A DNA stretch of 64,000 bases from Algibacter sp. (GTDB lineage: Bacteria > Bacteroidota > Bacteroidia > Flavobacteriales > Flavobacteriaceae), in assembly GCF_029245835.1 (NCBI RefSeq), contig NZ_JAQWOO010000025.1, positions 1 through 64,000 of the forward strand. The letters are read 5' to 3'. The notes beneath the pieces were generated by a model that was given only the letters and a program-made list of their open reading frames with translations, had not been told where the DNA came from and did no database searches. Numbering within the stretch: the stretch's first letter is position 1; each line of letters starts with the position of its first letter. A program made the translations under genes and the position numbers. Of this stretch, positions 51,361-61,840 are shown in pieces.

Positions 51361-52095
51361 TTATTTAGTATCAAACTCCGTTGATTGGCTTGGGCCAAAG
51401 TTGCCACCACCGGAAACCTTAACTACACCCTTAACGGTTAAAGTGTAAGATCCATCCGCTGGGTCACTTAGACCATCTCCAAAATCATCTAAAATTGTGA
51501 ATGTATAATCTCTACCATCACACAACGTTATAGGTTCAGAAGCTGATACTTGACCATTACTCCAGGTCCCTATTGGTTTTGAAGCAACAACGCCACCTAA
51601 AGCATCTTTAACCTCATATCCAGTTTCACCTCCCCAGTTATCAAATATGATATCAAGAGTTACTTCTATCTCTGTACAGTTTTGGGTATATGCTACATTT
51701 GTAGAACCTCCAAGAAAGACTCCCTCTTTTTCTTCAAAATTAAGTACAAGATTGTTAACTCCAATCCCTAAATCTACATCTGATAATGTAATTGTAAAAG
51801 TACCTTCTTGCTTTCCACCGGGCAAAGTTACAGAACTGGGAACATCATACGATCCAGCTGCAGCGTTAGAACTTGGGTCTATAGTGACATTAAATACTCT
51901 ATCTGATCCAGAAACTTTTGATGCTAAAACAACAACATCAACTGTTGTATTTCCTCCTACATCAACACCTGCTGAATAATTAGTATCAGCAAAGGTGACA
52001 TAATTAAAAATATTGTCTGATAAGCTTTCTTCTTCACAGCTATTAAAAATCAATAGCGGGAGCATAATTAGTATTATAAAGAATATTTTTTTCAT
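51361..52095 (-). CDS. Surface lipoprotein of a SusC/D uptake locus
   Basis: Lipoprotein of 244 residues, lipobox IFNSC (Cys20). The N-terminal domain (about 30-135) is beta-rich and resembles a Calx-beta-like module (FADTNYSAGVDVGGNTTVDV, DVPSSVTLPGGKQEGTFTIT). The C-terminal part (about 145-240) has DNWGGETGYEVKDALGG and DGRDYTFTILDDFGDGLSDP, a pattern seen in secreted Bacteroidota proteins. It is the last gene of the susC-susD transcript, 11 bases after susD, where such loci often carry a ligand-binding lipoprotein. The ligand is unknown. Confidence 0.85.
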   Translation of the reverse strand: MKKIFFIILIMLPLLIFNSCEEESLSDNIFNYVTFADTNYSAGVDVGGNTTVDVVVLASKVSGSDRVFNVTIDPSSNAAAGSYDVPSSVTLPGGKQEGTFTITLSDVDLGIGVNNLVLNFEEKEGVFLGGSTNVAYTQNCTEIEVTLDIIFDNWGGETGYEVKDALGGVVASKPIGTWSNGQVSASEPITLCDGRDYTFTILDDFGDGLSDPADGSYTLTVKGVVKVSGGGNFGPSQSTEFDTK

Positions 52096-52106
52096 AATTT
52101 TATTTT

Positions 52107-53576
52107 TTATGGATTTTGATCCGTAGGACCTAGATTAGGATTGGAATTTAACTCTCCTTGAGGAATTTGCATTTTGAAAAAATCACCTCCTGGCTCAATA
52201 TCAACAAGACCAAAGCTTCTATGGTTAGAACCTGCTCCAGATCTGTCTAATGGTTTTTTTAGTCTTTTTAAATCAAACCAAGAAACACCTTCACCCCATA
52301 ATTCTATCCTCCTTTGTAAGTAAACCTCTTCTACTAAATCCATTCCAGTATTTGTTGATTTAACATAGCCTGGATCTCTATTACTTACCAATTCAAATAA
52401 TACATCTGCTGCTGTTGCGTCACCTAATCTTGCTTTTGCTTCAGCTTCAATTAAATACATTTCGGCAGACCTCATGTATGAATAGTCTCCTTCAAAAAAT
52501 GTTTCGTCAATAAACTTAACGTTAGCATACCCTATATATCCATCACTAGCTGGAAAATCTGGATTGCCTGCAACAGGATCAATCCAAGCATCTCTTCTTA
52601 GATCTGTAAGAGGAATTTGTTCATATAATCTAGCCTCTATCATTTTAAATCCAAATCCAAAACCTACACCACCATAACCGCCAGCGGTGCTATCAAAATG
52701 TGAAAAGAACGAAATAAAAGTTGTAGATGTTAAATTATCAATATCTGCACCCCACATCCATTCTACATTGTTGATGTCATCCCAACCATCCGTAGCATAT
52801 GTATCTCCTGGCATTAATGAATAACCAGATTTGGCATCTTCTGCATTGTCTGCGGCTAATTGCCATTTACCAGTTTCTAAGTATACATTGGCTAAAAAGC
52901 CTTGTACAACACTTTGATCAATTTCTTGTTTATTAGCTCTAGAATAACCTTCTAATAATGCTTTCGCTGATTCTAAATCAGGAATAATTTGATCATATAC
53001 ATCTTGTACAGTTCCCCTTCCTTTTCCATCAAAATCTATTCGATCTGTAAGTGGTACTCCAGGTGAGCTTTGATTCCCGATATAAGTATCTGAGTATACT
53101 CTAACTAAATTGAATAATGCAAAAGATCGAATGGCTAAAGCTTGCCCCAAAAGCGCATCTTCAGTTGCATTTCTATCTCCTAAATTTTGTAAGCCATTTA
53201 TTACGCTATTAGCGTCTGCTATGGCTGTATAATAAGTATTCCAAACTATATTGGTTCTACTACTGGTTTGTTGTCTACCATTATAGTTATATAAAAATAT
53301 ATACCAATTAAAGTTATTTAAAACTATATCTTGCCCCATCATGTCTGTTATAGCCATAATTCCTTTTTGGCCATAATCTACATCAACTCTAGCAGGGTTT
53401 CCAATACCATTAGTTCTTAAATTAGCATAAATACCCCGTAAAATAGCTTGATTAGCAGCGGGTGTTGAAGCAACTTGTTCAGTCGATATAGAATTTGCAG
53501 GTTCTGTATCTAGAAAGTCATCTTCACAGCTGTAAAGACCAACTATTATAATAAATAAAAATATAAACTTTTTCAT
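52107..53576 (-). CDS. SusD/RagB-family nutrient-binding lipoprotein
   Basis: Outer-membrane lipoprotein of 489 residues (lipobox LYSC, Cys17) that forms the lid over the SusC channel. The TPR-like helical scaffold shows the usual text: DTEPANSISTEQV near the N-terminus, ALAIRSFALFNLVRVYSDTY with GVPLTDR, and the C-terminal RRIELWGEGVSWFDLKRLKK, followed by a final QIPQGELNSNPNL. It lies 6 bases after susC. No glycosidase, sulfatase or lyase gene is adjacent, so a polysaccharide substrate cannot be inferred, and peptide uptake as in RagAB is equally possible. Confidence 0.96.
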   Translation of the reverse strand: MKKFIFLFIIIVGLYSCEDDFLDTEPANSISTEQVASTPAANQAILRGIYANLRTNGIGNPARVDVDYGQKGIMAITDMMGQDIVLNNFNWYIFLYNYNGRQQTSSRTNIVWNTYYTAIADANSVINGLQNLGDRNATEDALLGQALAIRSFALFNLVRVYSDTYIGNQSSPGVPLTDRIDFDGKGRGTVQDVYDQIIPDLESAKALLEGYSRANKQEIDQSVVQGFLANVYLETGKWQLAADNAEDAKSGYSLMPGDTYATDGWDDINNVEWMWGADIDNLTSTTFISFFSHFDSTAGGYGGVGFGFGFKMIEARLYEQIPLTDLRRDAWIDPVAGNPDFPASDGYIGYANVKFIDETFFEGDYSYMRSAEMYLIEAEAKARLGDATAADVLFELVSNRDPGYVKSTNTGMDLVEEVYLQRRIELWGEGVSWFDLKRLKKPLDRSGAGSNHRSFGLVDIEPGGDFFKMQIPQGELNSNPNLGPTDQNP

Positions 53577-53582
53577 AATTTT

Positions 53583-56500
53583 TTAAAAATTAACTGTTAA
53601 ACCAAGAGATGTTGTTCTTGCTAGACCAAATTCGTTTACTGCATTACCAGTAATACTTAATCTTGGGTCATAACCTTGTCTAGCTTTAGACCATAAATGT
53701 AAGTTATTACCAGTAGCATAAATCTTTAGACCGGTAATACGTAATTTGTCTAATAATTTACCATCAAAATTGTAACTAAGTGTTACATTCTGTAAATTTA
53801 AATATGAGGCATCTACTAAAAAGAATGAAGAAGTACCTGCCTGATTGATATCATTAATGTCTAGCCTAGGAATTAGAGCTGTTCTGTTTTCAGGTGTCCA
53901 TGAATTAAATACGTCATTGTGGAAATTATCTCCAGCAGAAGTAGTGCCTAATAAGTTTTGGTAAACCCCATCATAACCATATCCTCCTATTTGATAAGCA
54001 AAAGCTACACCAAGAGAGAAATTCTTATATGAAAGATTTGTAGAGAGGCCCCCATAAACATCAGGAATCGCAGATTTGCCAACAAAATTTTCTGTAGCAT
54101 TTACACGATCATTAGTTATTTCTCTTTCTCCTGTAGGTTCACCGTTTGTATCCAACACATCTGTAAACCATAAACCATCACCATTACTTGGATCTACTCC
54201 AGCCCATTCACGCATAAAGTAATCATATCTAGATTTACCTTGTTGCAATCTAAAAAGACCATCATCAATAAATTCTTCAGGTAGTCTAGTTAACTCATTT
54301 TTATAATGAGTACCATTAATAGCTAGTGACCATTGAAAGTCATCATTTACAATGATATCACCACTAATTTCAACTTCAATACCTTTGTTTTCCATATCAC
54401 CAACATTAGCAGGTTTGGTTCCAACCCCATCACTTTGTGCTAATGGTTCAAAAAACAATAAGTCATCTACATCTCTGATAAAATATTCAGCATTTAGTCT
54501 TAGTCTGTTATCGAATAAACCAAGTTCAAATCCTGCATTCAGATTTGTTGATGTTTCCCAAACCAAATCTTCATTTCCTAGCTGAAAAAAGGTGATACCA
54601 GGAATATTTCCACCAGCATTGATTATATCAAATTGATCAGTGTAAGCGTAATAGTTTCTATTATCTGTATCACCAACTATGGTTCTATTATCTTCGTACA
54701 AAATAGCATCATTACCTTGTTGTCCAAAACTTGCTTTTAGCCTAAAGTTATTAATCCAAGACACATCAAGAAAGTTTTCTTTGTGAACAGACCAAGCTGC
54801 ACCTAGACCATAAAAATTACCCCATCTATTATCAGGGCTAAAAACTGAAGACCCATCTCTTCTGAAACTGGCATTAATAAAATATTTATCATCAAAGTCA
54901 TAAGTTAACCTTGATAAATAGCCTTCAACTACATAATCTTTTTGGTAACCTGTCAAAAATTGTATGTTAGCTCCGTTGTTAACTACTGGTAAACCTGTTA
55001 TCACTGTTTCAGTAACCTGGCCTGCTAATAGTTTGAAGTTGTAATCATTACTTTCATGACCTAATAATACAGAAATACTATGCTTTCCAATATCTTTATT
55101 CCAATTTAAAAGTTGTTGATGCGCTATTGTTATACCTCTATTAGAACGTGAAGTAATTCTTCCGTTAGCGTTAAAAGCATCTCCACCTTCAGCAGTGGCA
55201 AATCTGCTTATATTTGCAGATGTTAAATCAGCAGATAAATTATATATAAACTCAAAGTCTTTTAAGAACTTAACAGAAGCACTAAATCTTCCTGAAAAGT
55301 TATCAGAATTGTTATCGTTTACATCCAACTGACTGGTTCCTACAGGGTTAGATAGTGATTTAAAACTGGGCCTTGTACCAACAGATCCTCCAGTACCCAA
55401 TCCAAAGTCAAAAACTCTATTGCCGTTGGAGTCTAATACTAAATTTCCACTGGCATCACGACCATAAACGGGATATATAGGAGCGGTTCCTCTAGCCCAA
55501 CCTGCTATATTACTAACATTTCCAGAAGTAAAACCGCCTAATGGGTTGTCTGCTACTGTATTAGAGTAATTAATGCCAGCATTAAATTTTAACCAGTCTT
55601 TAGGTTTGTATTCGGTGTTCAATCGAGCGGTAACACGTTCAAAACCTGAATTAACAATAATACCCTCATCCTCTAGATGACCCAAAGAGAAAAAAGAACT
55701 TATTTTATCATTACGAAATCGAAGGCTTAAGTAATTTTCATGTCTTACACCTGTTAAATAGGATTCATCTATCCAACTGTCTTGATACAATAAGTTTGCA
55801 TTTGGGTTAATATTCCCTGTTATTGGGTCTATGATTTGGTCTTCAGACACATCATAACTGTTATATCCAAGTGGGAAGTTTGGATTTGAAACTATGTTAG
55901 AAGCTGCCGCATTAGCTGCTGCTGCTGCTGATAGACCGTTGTTTATTAAGTCAAGCCTAGTTCTGTCAAAAACGGCTTCATAATAACGCCCCGACTCTGT
56001 TATGATGTCATATTCAGGAACAGCCCTGTTGTTAAAACCAACTTTTGTATCAAAAGTTACCTCTAAACTTTCTGATAAACCTTTTTTTGTAGTTATGATA
56101 ACAACACCATTAGCACCTCTACTTCCATAAAGGGCATTTGCTGAAGCATCTTTTAAGAAAGACATTGCTTCAATATCTTGTGGGTTAATTGAGTTTAAAT
56201 TTCCATTAAAAACAACACCGTCTACAACATATAATGGAGCACTTGATGAATTAATAGATCCGATACCTCTAAACCTTACTGTTGGATCAGCTCCAGGAGC
56301 ACCAGACTGATTGATAATTTGTACACCTGCTACTTGACCTACCAAACCTTGTACAACCGATGCCGTAGGTATATCTGATAGCTGTTCAGTTTTTATTGTT
56401 GTAACAGATCCAGTTATTTCTTCTTTTTTTTGTGTACCATATGCTACAACCACAACCTCTTCTAAGGCTGAGGCGCTTTCTTGCATTGTAACATTAATTG

Positions 56501-56768
56501 TATTCGAAGAACCAACCGTTACCTCTTGAGTTTTGTACCCAACAAAACTATATACAAGAGTTGCCCCCGTATTAGTTGAAATTGAATATTTACCATCAAA
56601 ATCTGTAGACGTCCCTGATGAGGTACCTTTTAATAAGACTGTCGCTCCAGGAAGCGGTAATCCAGAATCATCTGAAACCGTACCTGAAATTGTCTTTCCT
56701 TGTGCAAACGTTAGTTGCACGACCAACACTAGTAATAGCGTTAGAATTCCACTAAACTTTCTTTTCAT
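53583..56768 (-). CDS. SusC/RagA-family TonB-linked outer-membrane receptor
   Basis: Outer-membrane transporter of 1061 residues when started at 56768 (MKRKFSGILTLLLVLVVQ, signal to FAQG). The longer frame from 56798 adds ten residues before the signal and is rejected. A carboxypeptidase-regulatory-like domain (about 25-100, ISGTVSDDSGLPLPGATV) leads to the SusC motif EEVVVVAYGTQKKEEITGSV. The plug follows (VVQGLVGQVAGVQI, RFRGIGSINSSSAPLYVVDG, FLKDASANALYGSRGANGVV), then a 22-strand barrel ending in the usual aromatic-rich strand GLARTTSLGLTVNF. It pairs with susD downstream. Confidence 0.97.
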   Translation of the reverse strand: MKRKFSGILTLLLVLVVQLTFAQGKTISGTVSDDSGLPLPGATVLLKGTSSGTSTDFDGKYSISTNTGATLVYSFVGYKTQEVTVGSSNTINVTMQESASALEEVVVVAYGTQKKEEITGSVTTIKTEQLSDIPTASVVQGLVGQVAGVQIINQSGAPGADPTVRFRGIGSINSSSAPLYVVDGVVFNGNLNSINPQDIEAMSFLKDASANALYGSRGANGVVIITTKKGLSESLEVTFDTKVGFNNRAVPEYDIITESGRYYEAVFDRTRLDLINNGLSAAAAANAAASNIVSNPNFPLGYNSYDVSEDQIIDPITGNINPNANLLYQDSWIDESYLTGVRHENYLSLRFRNDKISSFFSLGHLEDEGIIVNSGFERVTARLNTEYKPKDWLKFNAGINYSNTVADNPLGGFTSGNVSNIAGWARGTAPIYPVYGRDASGNLVLDSNGNRVFDFGLGTGGSVGTRPSFKSLSNPVGTSQLDVNDNNSDNFSGRFSASVKFLKDFEFIYNLSADLTSANISRFATAEGGDAFNANGRITSRSNRGITIAHQQLLNWNKDIGKHSISVLLGHESNDYNFKLLAGQVTETVITGLPVVNNGANIQFLTGYQKDYVVEGYLSRLTYDFDDKYFINASFRRDGSSVFSPDNRWGNFYGLGAAWSVHKENFLDVSWINNFRLKASFGQQGNDAILYEDNRTIVGDTDNRNYYAYTDQFDIINAGGNIPGITFFQLGNEDLVWETSTNLNAGFELGLFDNRLRLNAEYFIRDVDDLLFFEPLAQSDGVGTKPANVGDMENKGIEVEISGDIIVNDDFQWSLAINGTHYKNELTRLPEEFIDDGLFRLQQGKSRYDYFMREWAGVDPSNGDGLWFTDVLDTNGEPTGEREITNDRVNATENFVGKSAIPDVYGGLSTNLSYKNFSLGVAFAYQIGGYGYDGVYQNLLGTTSAGDNFHNDVFNSWTPENRTALIPRLDINDINQAGTSSFFLVDASYLNLQNVTLSYNFDGKLLDKLRITGLKIYATGNNLHLWSKARQGYDPRLSITGNAVNEFGLARTTSLGLTVNF

Positions 56769-56885
56769 TTTATAATTATTTGAATTAGTCAAGTCCAAAA
56801 ATCATAAAATAAAGTTAATAAAACAATAAATAATGGTTAAAATTTGATAAAAAGGGCGAATTTTTAAGAAAATGATAATTTGAAA

Positions 56886-58580
56886 CTAGAAATTAGCAGT
56901 CAAACTGATGTGTATTTTAGAATTTGCCAGTTTAAATTGTGTATTCTCATTTTTACCATTGGCGTAGTTGAATCTTAATAATCCTGCATTTGTAAGAATT
57001 CCAAACCCAAACCCATATCCAAATAATTTTTCTTTAGCGTTTGATATTTGATTTTCAAAATAACCAGCATCTATAATACTATGAATATAGATTGCGTTAT
57101 TTAGTTTAAATCTATACTCTGTGTTAATAATGCCATAAAGTGAGGCAAAAATACTGTTCTCTTCAAAACCTCTTATAGAATTAATACCTCCAAATCTTAA
57201 TAATTCATTCTCAAAATAGGAATCAGATATCAAGTTCGATCCATTAACTCGTATGAAAATACTATTTTTCGGGTTTAAACTGAATATTTTTAGTGCATCT
57301 AAGGAGTATTGAGATTGATTTTCTGAATTTGAAATGGTTTTTCTTTTTCCGAATCCAGCTTCTAAATATAGTTTTGACTGAATTGGGAAAAGGATATCAT
57401 TGATTTTTGGTTTTAAAAATTGGTATGCCAAAGTGTAATATTGCGTTTTGTAATCTGAAATAATTGAAGTTGTATTTTCGGTAAGAAGATTATTTGATTC
57501 TGTGGAAACAATCCCCCCATAGATTTTGTTTTTAGAATTTATTTGATAATGTAATCGAGCAGATTGATTAACTGTTGTGAATGAAGAGTCTCTTTTGAAA
57601 ATCCTTAAAAGTAAATCTGCTCCAATTGGTGTTCTAAATAAATAAGGTAATGAAATGTCTGCTTCGAATGTTTTTTGGTCGTTTTCATCACTCTTATATA
57701 ATAGTCTAAATGACTCTCCAAAATTTAAATTATTTATAAGGTTTAAGTTTAAGTAGCCATCAAATTCTAATTTATTTGTGTCTTCATTGGTGCCAAAACC
57801 TAAAAAACCATCAAAAGTATTGCTTTTAGCTTTTTCAAGATATAGATATAAGGTTGTCGAATCTTTTAAAAACAAAACCTCAGGAGGCTTAATCTCATTG
57901 GCGAAATTTAAATTATTTAATTGTTCTGTTTTTTCTTTAATAGTTTTTAAATCGAAAACTTGTTCGGGCTTTATTTTTAAAAAATGAGTTAAATAAGATT
58001 TCGGGAAGTTTTCGTAACCTTTAATAATAATGGTATTGATTATTCTTTTTTCTTCAGAGGCATCAATAGTTAAATACGCTTTTAAATTTGATGAGTCCTT
58101 TATAGTGATATCTGATAATTGTAATTTAGAAAATGGGAAGCCTTTTTTTGAAATTTCAGAATTTATTATACTTAGCGCATTTTCAACCTCTGGAAAATTC
58201 AAGATAAAATAATCATCAAACACCTCTTTTGAAACTAAGTTTAAAGTGGGGAAGTCAATATCCGTTTTATTGAAGTGTATATATAAGGACTTGAATTTGT
58301 TTTTTAAATGAACTTGAGATTGGAAAGTTGTGTCGTTTATTTTTTTTATTTTTTTTATTTCATTTTCAATATAGCCCATATTGAAAAGCGTGTTTTGAAG
58401 ATTATCAATTTCTGATTTAATAGAAATGTAGTCTCTGTGACTTTTTAAATAGCCTAATGAATCGATAATACTAGTTTCAATAACATTCTTGCCATCAATT
58501 TTAAATGTTAAATTCTGACAAAACCCTGTTGAAGAAGAAAACATGAATATGATAAGAATGTAAAAAGAAGTTTTTTGCAC
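56886..58580 (-). CDS. BamA/TamA-like outer-membrane protein (POTRA plus barrel)
   Basis: Outer-membrane protein of 564 residues, signal peptide about 1-21 (GFCQ). The N-terminal part (about 25-245) has POTRA-like units (IINTIIIKGYENFPKSYLTH, FDLKTIKEKTEQLNNLNFA). The C-terminal 300 residues form a 16-strand Omp85-type barrel (FDGFLGFGTNEDTNKLEFDG, LLRFGGINSIRGFEENSIFA, YGFGFGILTNAGLLRFNYAN), with the RGF motif of the family. At this length it is shorter than housekeeping BamA and nearer to TamA or the BamL type. It may help insert surface proteins. It lies upstream of and parallel to susC, 117 bases away. Confidence 0.85.
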   Translation of the reverse strand: MQKTSFYILIIFMFSSSTGFCQNLTFKIDGKNVIETSIIDSLGYLKSHRDYISIKSEIDNLQNTLFNMGYIENEIKKIKKINDTTFQSQVHLKNKFKSLYIHFNKTDIDFPTLNLVSKEVFDDYFILNFPEVENALSIINSEISKKGFPFSKLQLSDITIKDSSNLKAYLTIDASEEKRIINTIIIKGYENFPKSYLTHFLKIKPEQVFDLKTIKEKTEQLNNLNFANEIKPPEVLFLKDSTTLYLYLEKAKSNTFDGFLGFGTNEDTNKLEFDGYLNLNLINNLNFGESFRLLYKSDENDQKTFEADISLPYLFRTPIGADLLLRIFKRDSSFTTVNQSARLHYQINSKNKIYGGIVSTESNNLLTENTTSIISDYKTQYYTLAYQFLKPKINDILFPIQSKLYLEAGFGKRKTISNSENQSQYSLDALKIFSLNPKNSIFIRVNGSNLISDSYFENELLRFGGINSIRGFEENSIFASLYGIINTEYRFKLNNAIYIHSIIDAGYFENQISNAKEKLFGYGFGFGILTNAGLLRFNYANGKNENTQFKLANSKIHISLTANF

Positions 58581-58683
58581 GATTTTGACTGCTATTTTTT
58601 CTGTAAATCTAACGGAAAATCTAAGCTTATAATATACCTAATGTTATTATTTTTGAAAACTCTTAAAAATTAATCAATTAGGA

Positions 58684-58714
58684 TTTGAATTCTAAATTTT
58701 AATTTCTACATTTG
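58684..58714 (+). promoter_or_regulatory. Promoter of the str operon
   Basis: TTTG (58684-58687) and TACATTTG (58707-58714) are 19 bases apart, an exact fit to the Bacteroidota -33/-7 consensus TTTG-N19-TAnnTTTG. Transcription should start near 58720, about 40 bases before rpsL. It is the best promoter match in the window. Confidence 0.88.
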
Positions 58715-58718
58715 CACC

Positions 58719-58733
58719 CCTCTTAAAAAGAGG
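58719..58733 (+). promoter_or_regulatory. 5'-terminal hairpin of the str mRNA
   Basis: CCTCTT-AAA-AAGAGG is a perfect 6-base stem that starts at about the predicted first transcribed base. Such a cap-like stem could protect the message or be a target for a ribosomal protein. It precedes rpsL by 25 bases. Confidence 0.5.
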
Positions 58734-58758
58734 ATAATAAAAATTATATATAATATAT

Positions 58759-59133
58759 ATGCCAACAATTTCGCAATTAGTAAGAAAAGGAAGAGCCAAA
58801 ATAACCAAGAAGAGTAAATCGGCTGCTTTAGATTCTTGTCCGCAAAGACGTGGTGTGTGTACTCGTGTTTACACAACAACTCCAAAAAAGCCTAACTCAG
58901 CAATGCGTAAGGTAGCAAGGGTTCGTTTAACAAACGGCAACGAGGTTAATGCATACATCGGTGGTGAAGGACACAATCTGCAAGAGCACTCGATAGTATT
59001 GGTTAGAGGTGGAAGGGTAAAAGATTTACCAGGAGTTAGATATCACATTGTACGTGGTGCTTTAGACACAGCAGGTGTTTCAGGCAGAACGCAACGTAGA
59101 TCTAAGTATGGTGCAAAACGCCCTAAGAAGTAA
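58759..59133 (+). CDS. rpsL: 30S ribosomal protein S12
   Basis: Decoding-centre protein of the small subunit, 124 residues. [42 protein letters not shown] and [16 protein letters not shown] are all diagnostic. The streptomycin-determining lysines lie in the expected TPKKPNS (wild-type Lys) and GRVKDLPG positions, so no resistance substitution is seen. It is the first gene of the str operon, 85 bases before rpsG. Confidence 0.99.
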   Translation: MPTISQLVRKGRAKITKKSKSAALDSCPQRRGVCTRVYTTTPKKPNSAMRKVARVRLTNGNEVNAYIGGEGHNLQEHSIVLVRGGRVKDLPGVRYHIVRGALDTAGVSGRTQRRSKYGAKRPKK

Positions 59134-59218
59134 AACAAAGTTAAAAGTGAAAAGTTAAAAGTTAATAGTTTGAAAAAGCTAATAACCAATAACCAATAAC
59201 AAACAACTTAAAGAAGAC
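59134..59218 (+). repeat. Low-complexity tandem stretch between rpsL and rpsG
   Basis: AAGTTAAAAGTGAAAAG and the like, then AATAACCAATAACCAATAAC, form short tandem repeats in the 85-base gap. Similar A-rich intergenic texts are common in flavobacteria. No function can be read. Confidence 0.6.
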
Positions 59219-59695
59219 ATGAGAAAAAGAGCAGCAAAAAAGAGACCGCTTTTACCAGATCCAAAATTTAACGACCAGTTAGTAACGCGTTTCGTTAATA
59301 TGATGATGTGGGATGGAAAAAAGTCTGTCGCTTTTAAAGTATTCTACGATGCTATTGATATTGTAGATTCAAAAAAAACTGATGAAGAAAAAACAGGTTT
59401 AGAAATCTGGAAAGATGGATTATCAAATGTGATGCCTCACGTAGAAGTTCGTAGTCGTCGTGTTGGTGGAGCAACATTTCAAATACCAATGCAAATTCGT
59501 CCAGACCGTAAAGTTTCTACAGCAATGAAATGGTTAATTAGCTATGCCCGCAAAAGAAACGAAAAATCTATGGCATTGCGTTTAGCTTCAGAAATTTTAG
59601 CAGCAGCTAAAGAAGAAGGAGCAGCGGTAAAGAAAAGAGTTGATACTCATAAAATGGCAGAAGCAAACAAAGCATTCTCTCACTTTAGATTTTAA
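59219..59695 (+). CDS. rpsG: 30S ribosomal protein S7
   Basis: 16S rRNA-binding assembly protein of 158 residues. [56 protein letters not shown] and [18 protein letters not shown] match S7. The C-terminus [14 protein letters not shown] is complete. It lies in the order rpsL-rpsG-fusA, with 6 bases before fusA. In other bacteria S7 is the autogenous repressor of this operon. Confidence 0.99.
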   Translation: MRKRAAKKRPLLPDPKFNDQLVTRFVNMMMWDGKKSVAFKVFYDAIDIVDSKKTDEEKTGLEIWKDGLSNVMPHVEVRSRRVGGATFQIPMQIRPDRKVSTAMKWLISYARKRNEKSMALRLASEILAAAKEEGAAVKKRVDTHKMAEANKAFSHFRF

Positions 59696-59701
59696 TAGGA
59701 A

Positions 59702-61828
59702 ATGGCAAGAGATTTAAAATTTACTAGAAATATAGGTATTGCTGCACATATTGATGCAGGAAAAACTACTACTACAGAGCGTATTCTTTATTATACAGGG
59801 GTTTCGCATAAAATTGGAGAAGTACATGATGGTGCTGCTACAATGGACTGGATGGAGCAAGAGCAAGAAAGAGGTATAACAATTACTTCTGCTGCTACTA
59901 CTTGTGAATGGAAGTTTCCTATTGAAAATGGGGAGCCAACACCAGAAACTAAAGGCTATCACTTTAATATCATTGACACACCGGGCCACGTTGATTTTAC
60001 GGTTGAAGTAAACCGTTCTTTACGTGTACTTGATGGTTTAGTATTCTTGTTTAGTGCAGTTGATGGTGTTGAGCCACAATCTGAGACTAACTGGAGACTA
60101 GCTGATAACTATAAAGTTCCAAGAATTGGTTTCGTTAACAAAATGGACCGTCAAGGATCTGATTTTTTAGGTGTTTGTCAACAAGTAAAAGATATGTTAA
60201 AATCTAATGCGGTGCCAATCGTTTTAAACATTGGTGACGAAGATGATTTTAAAGGTATTATAGATTTGGTTAAAAACAGAGCTATTGTTTGGCATGACGA
60301 AACTCAAGGGGCAACTTTTGATGTTATTGAAATTCCAGAGGAGTTAAAAGAAGAAGCTCGTAAATACCGTGCGTTACTTATAGAAGAAGTAGCAGGGTAT
60401 GATGAAGATCTTTTAGAGAAATTCATGGAAGATGAAGATTCTATTACAGAAGAAGAAGTGCATGCTGCGCTTAGAGCTGCTGTGATGGATATGGCTATCA
60501 TTCCAATGATTTGTGGTTCTGCATTTAAAAATAAAGGGGTACAGTTTTTATTAGATGCTGTATGTCGTTATTTGCCTTCTCCAATGGATAAAGATGGTAT
60601 TGTAGGTGTTAACCCAGATACAGATAAAGAAGAATTACGTAAGCCAGATGTAAAGGAGCCATTTGCTGCTTTAGCATTTAAAATTGCTACGGACCCTTTC
60701 GTAGGTCGTTTAGCATTCTTTCGCGCCTATTCTGGTCGTTTAGATGCAGGCTCTTATGTATTGAATAACCGTTCAGGTAAAAAAGAACGTATTTCACGTA
60801 TCTATCAAATGCATGCTAACAAGCAAAATGCAATTGATTTTATAGAAGCTGGAGATATTGGAGCTGCTGTTGGATTTAAATCAATCAAAACAGGAGATAC
60901 ACTTTCAGCTGAAAAACACCCTATAGTCTTAGAATCTATGGACTTCCCTGATCCAGTAATTGGTATTGCGGTTGAGCCAAAAACTAAAGCGGATGTTGAT
61001 AAATTAGGGATGGGCTTAGCTAAATTAGCTGAAGAAGATCCTACATTTACAGTGCGTTCAGACGAAGCTTCAGGACAGACGATTATTTCTGGAATGGGTG
61101 AGCTTCACTTAGATGTTATTGTTGACCGTTTAAGACGAGAATTTAAAGTTGAGGTTAACCAAGGTCAGCCACAAGTTGAATATAAAGAAGCTATAACACA
61201 ATCTGCAGACCATAGAGAAGTTTATAAAAAACAATCTGGTGGTCGTGGTAAATTTGCTGATATCGTATTTACGATTGAGCCAGCAGATGAAGGTGTTGTA
61301 GGTCTACAGTTTGAATCTGTAATTAAAGGTGGTAATGTTCCTAAGGAATTTATTCCTTCAATTGAAAAAGGATTTAAAATGGCAATGATTAATGGACCAT
61401 TAGCTGGTTTTGAAGTAGATGCCATGAAAGTGACATTGAAAGATGGATCTTATCATGATGTGGATTCTGATCAATTATCGTTCGAACTTGCAGCAAAATT
61501 AGGATTTAAAAATTCTGCAAAAGCAGCAAAAGCTGTAATTATGGAGCCAATTATGAAATTGGAAGTAATTACACCTGAAGAAAATATGGGTGATATCGTA
61601 GGGGATTTAAATCGTCGTCGTGGACAAATGAGCGATATGGGTGATAGAGCTGGAGCAAAAACGGTGAAAGCTACTGTGCCATTATCAGAAATGTTTGGAT
61701 ATGTAACAACATTAAGAACATTATCTTCAGGTAGAGCAACATCAACAATGGAATTTTCTCACTATGCTGAAACGCCTTCTAATGTATCAGAAGAAGTAAT
61801 AAAAGCAGCTAAAGGGGTTGAATCGTAA
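59702..61828 (+). CDS. fusA: Elongation factor G
   Basis: Translocation GTPase of 708 residues. G1 is [13 protein letters not shown]2 is ERGITI, G3 is DTPGHVDF and G4 is NKMDR. Domain II, III-V text ([51 protein letters not shown]) is complete. It lies 6 bases after rpsG and is followed by rpsJ after 12 bases. There is no tuf gene between them, unlike E. coli; in Bacteroidota tuf is usually near nusG. Confidence 0.99.
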   Translation: MARDLKFTRNIGIAAHIDAGKTTTTERILYYTGVSHKIGEVHDGAATMDWMEQEQERGITITSAATTCEWKFPIENGEPTPETKGYHFNIIDTPGHVDFTVEVNRSLRVLDGLVFLFSAVDGVEPQSETNWRLADNYKVPRIGFVNKMDRQGSDFLGVCQQVKDMLKSNAVPIVLNIGDEDDFKGIIDLVKNRAIVWHDETQGATFDVIEIPEELKEEARKYRALLIEEVAGYDEDLLEKFMEDEDSITEEEVHAALRAAVMDMAIIPMICGSAFKNKGVQFLLDAVCRYLPSPMDKDGIVGVNPDTDKEELRKPDVKEPFAALAFKIATDPFVGRLAFFRAYSGRLDAGSYVLNNRSGKKERISRIYQMHANKQNAIDFIEAGDIGAAVGFKSIKTGDTLSAEKHPIVLESMDFPDPVIGIAVEPKTKADVDKLGMGLAKLAEEDPTFTVRSDEASGQTIISGMGELHLDVIVDRLRREFKVEVNQGQPQVEYKEAITQSADHREVYKKQSGGRGKFADIVFTIEPADEGVVGLQFESVIKGGNVPKEFIPSIEKGFKMAMINGPLAGFEVDAMKVTLKDGSYHDVDSDQLSFELAAKLGFKNSAKAAKAVIMEPIMKLEVITPEENMGDIVGDLNRRRGQMSDMGDRAGAKTVKATVPLSEMFGYVTTLRTLSSGRATSTMEFSHYAETPSNVSEEVIKAAKGVES

Positions 61829-61840
61829 ATCTTAAGAAAA

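Noticed and set aside
59134-59218. Tandem A-rich text between rpsL and rpsG as an operator
   Set aside because: Low-complexity sequence of a sort common in flavobacterial intergenic DNA (also at 45180-45236); no symmetric site.
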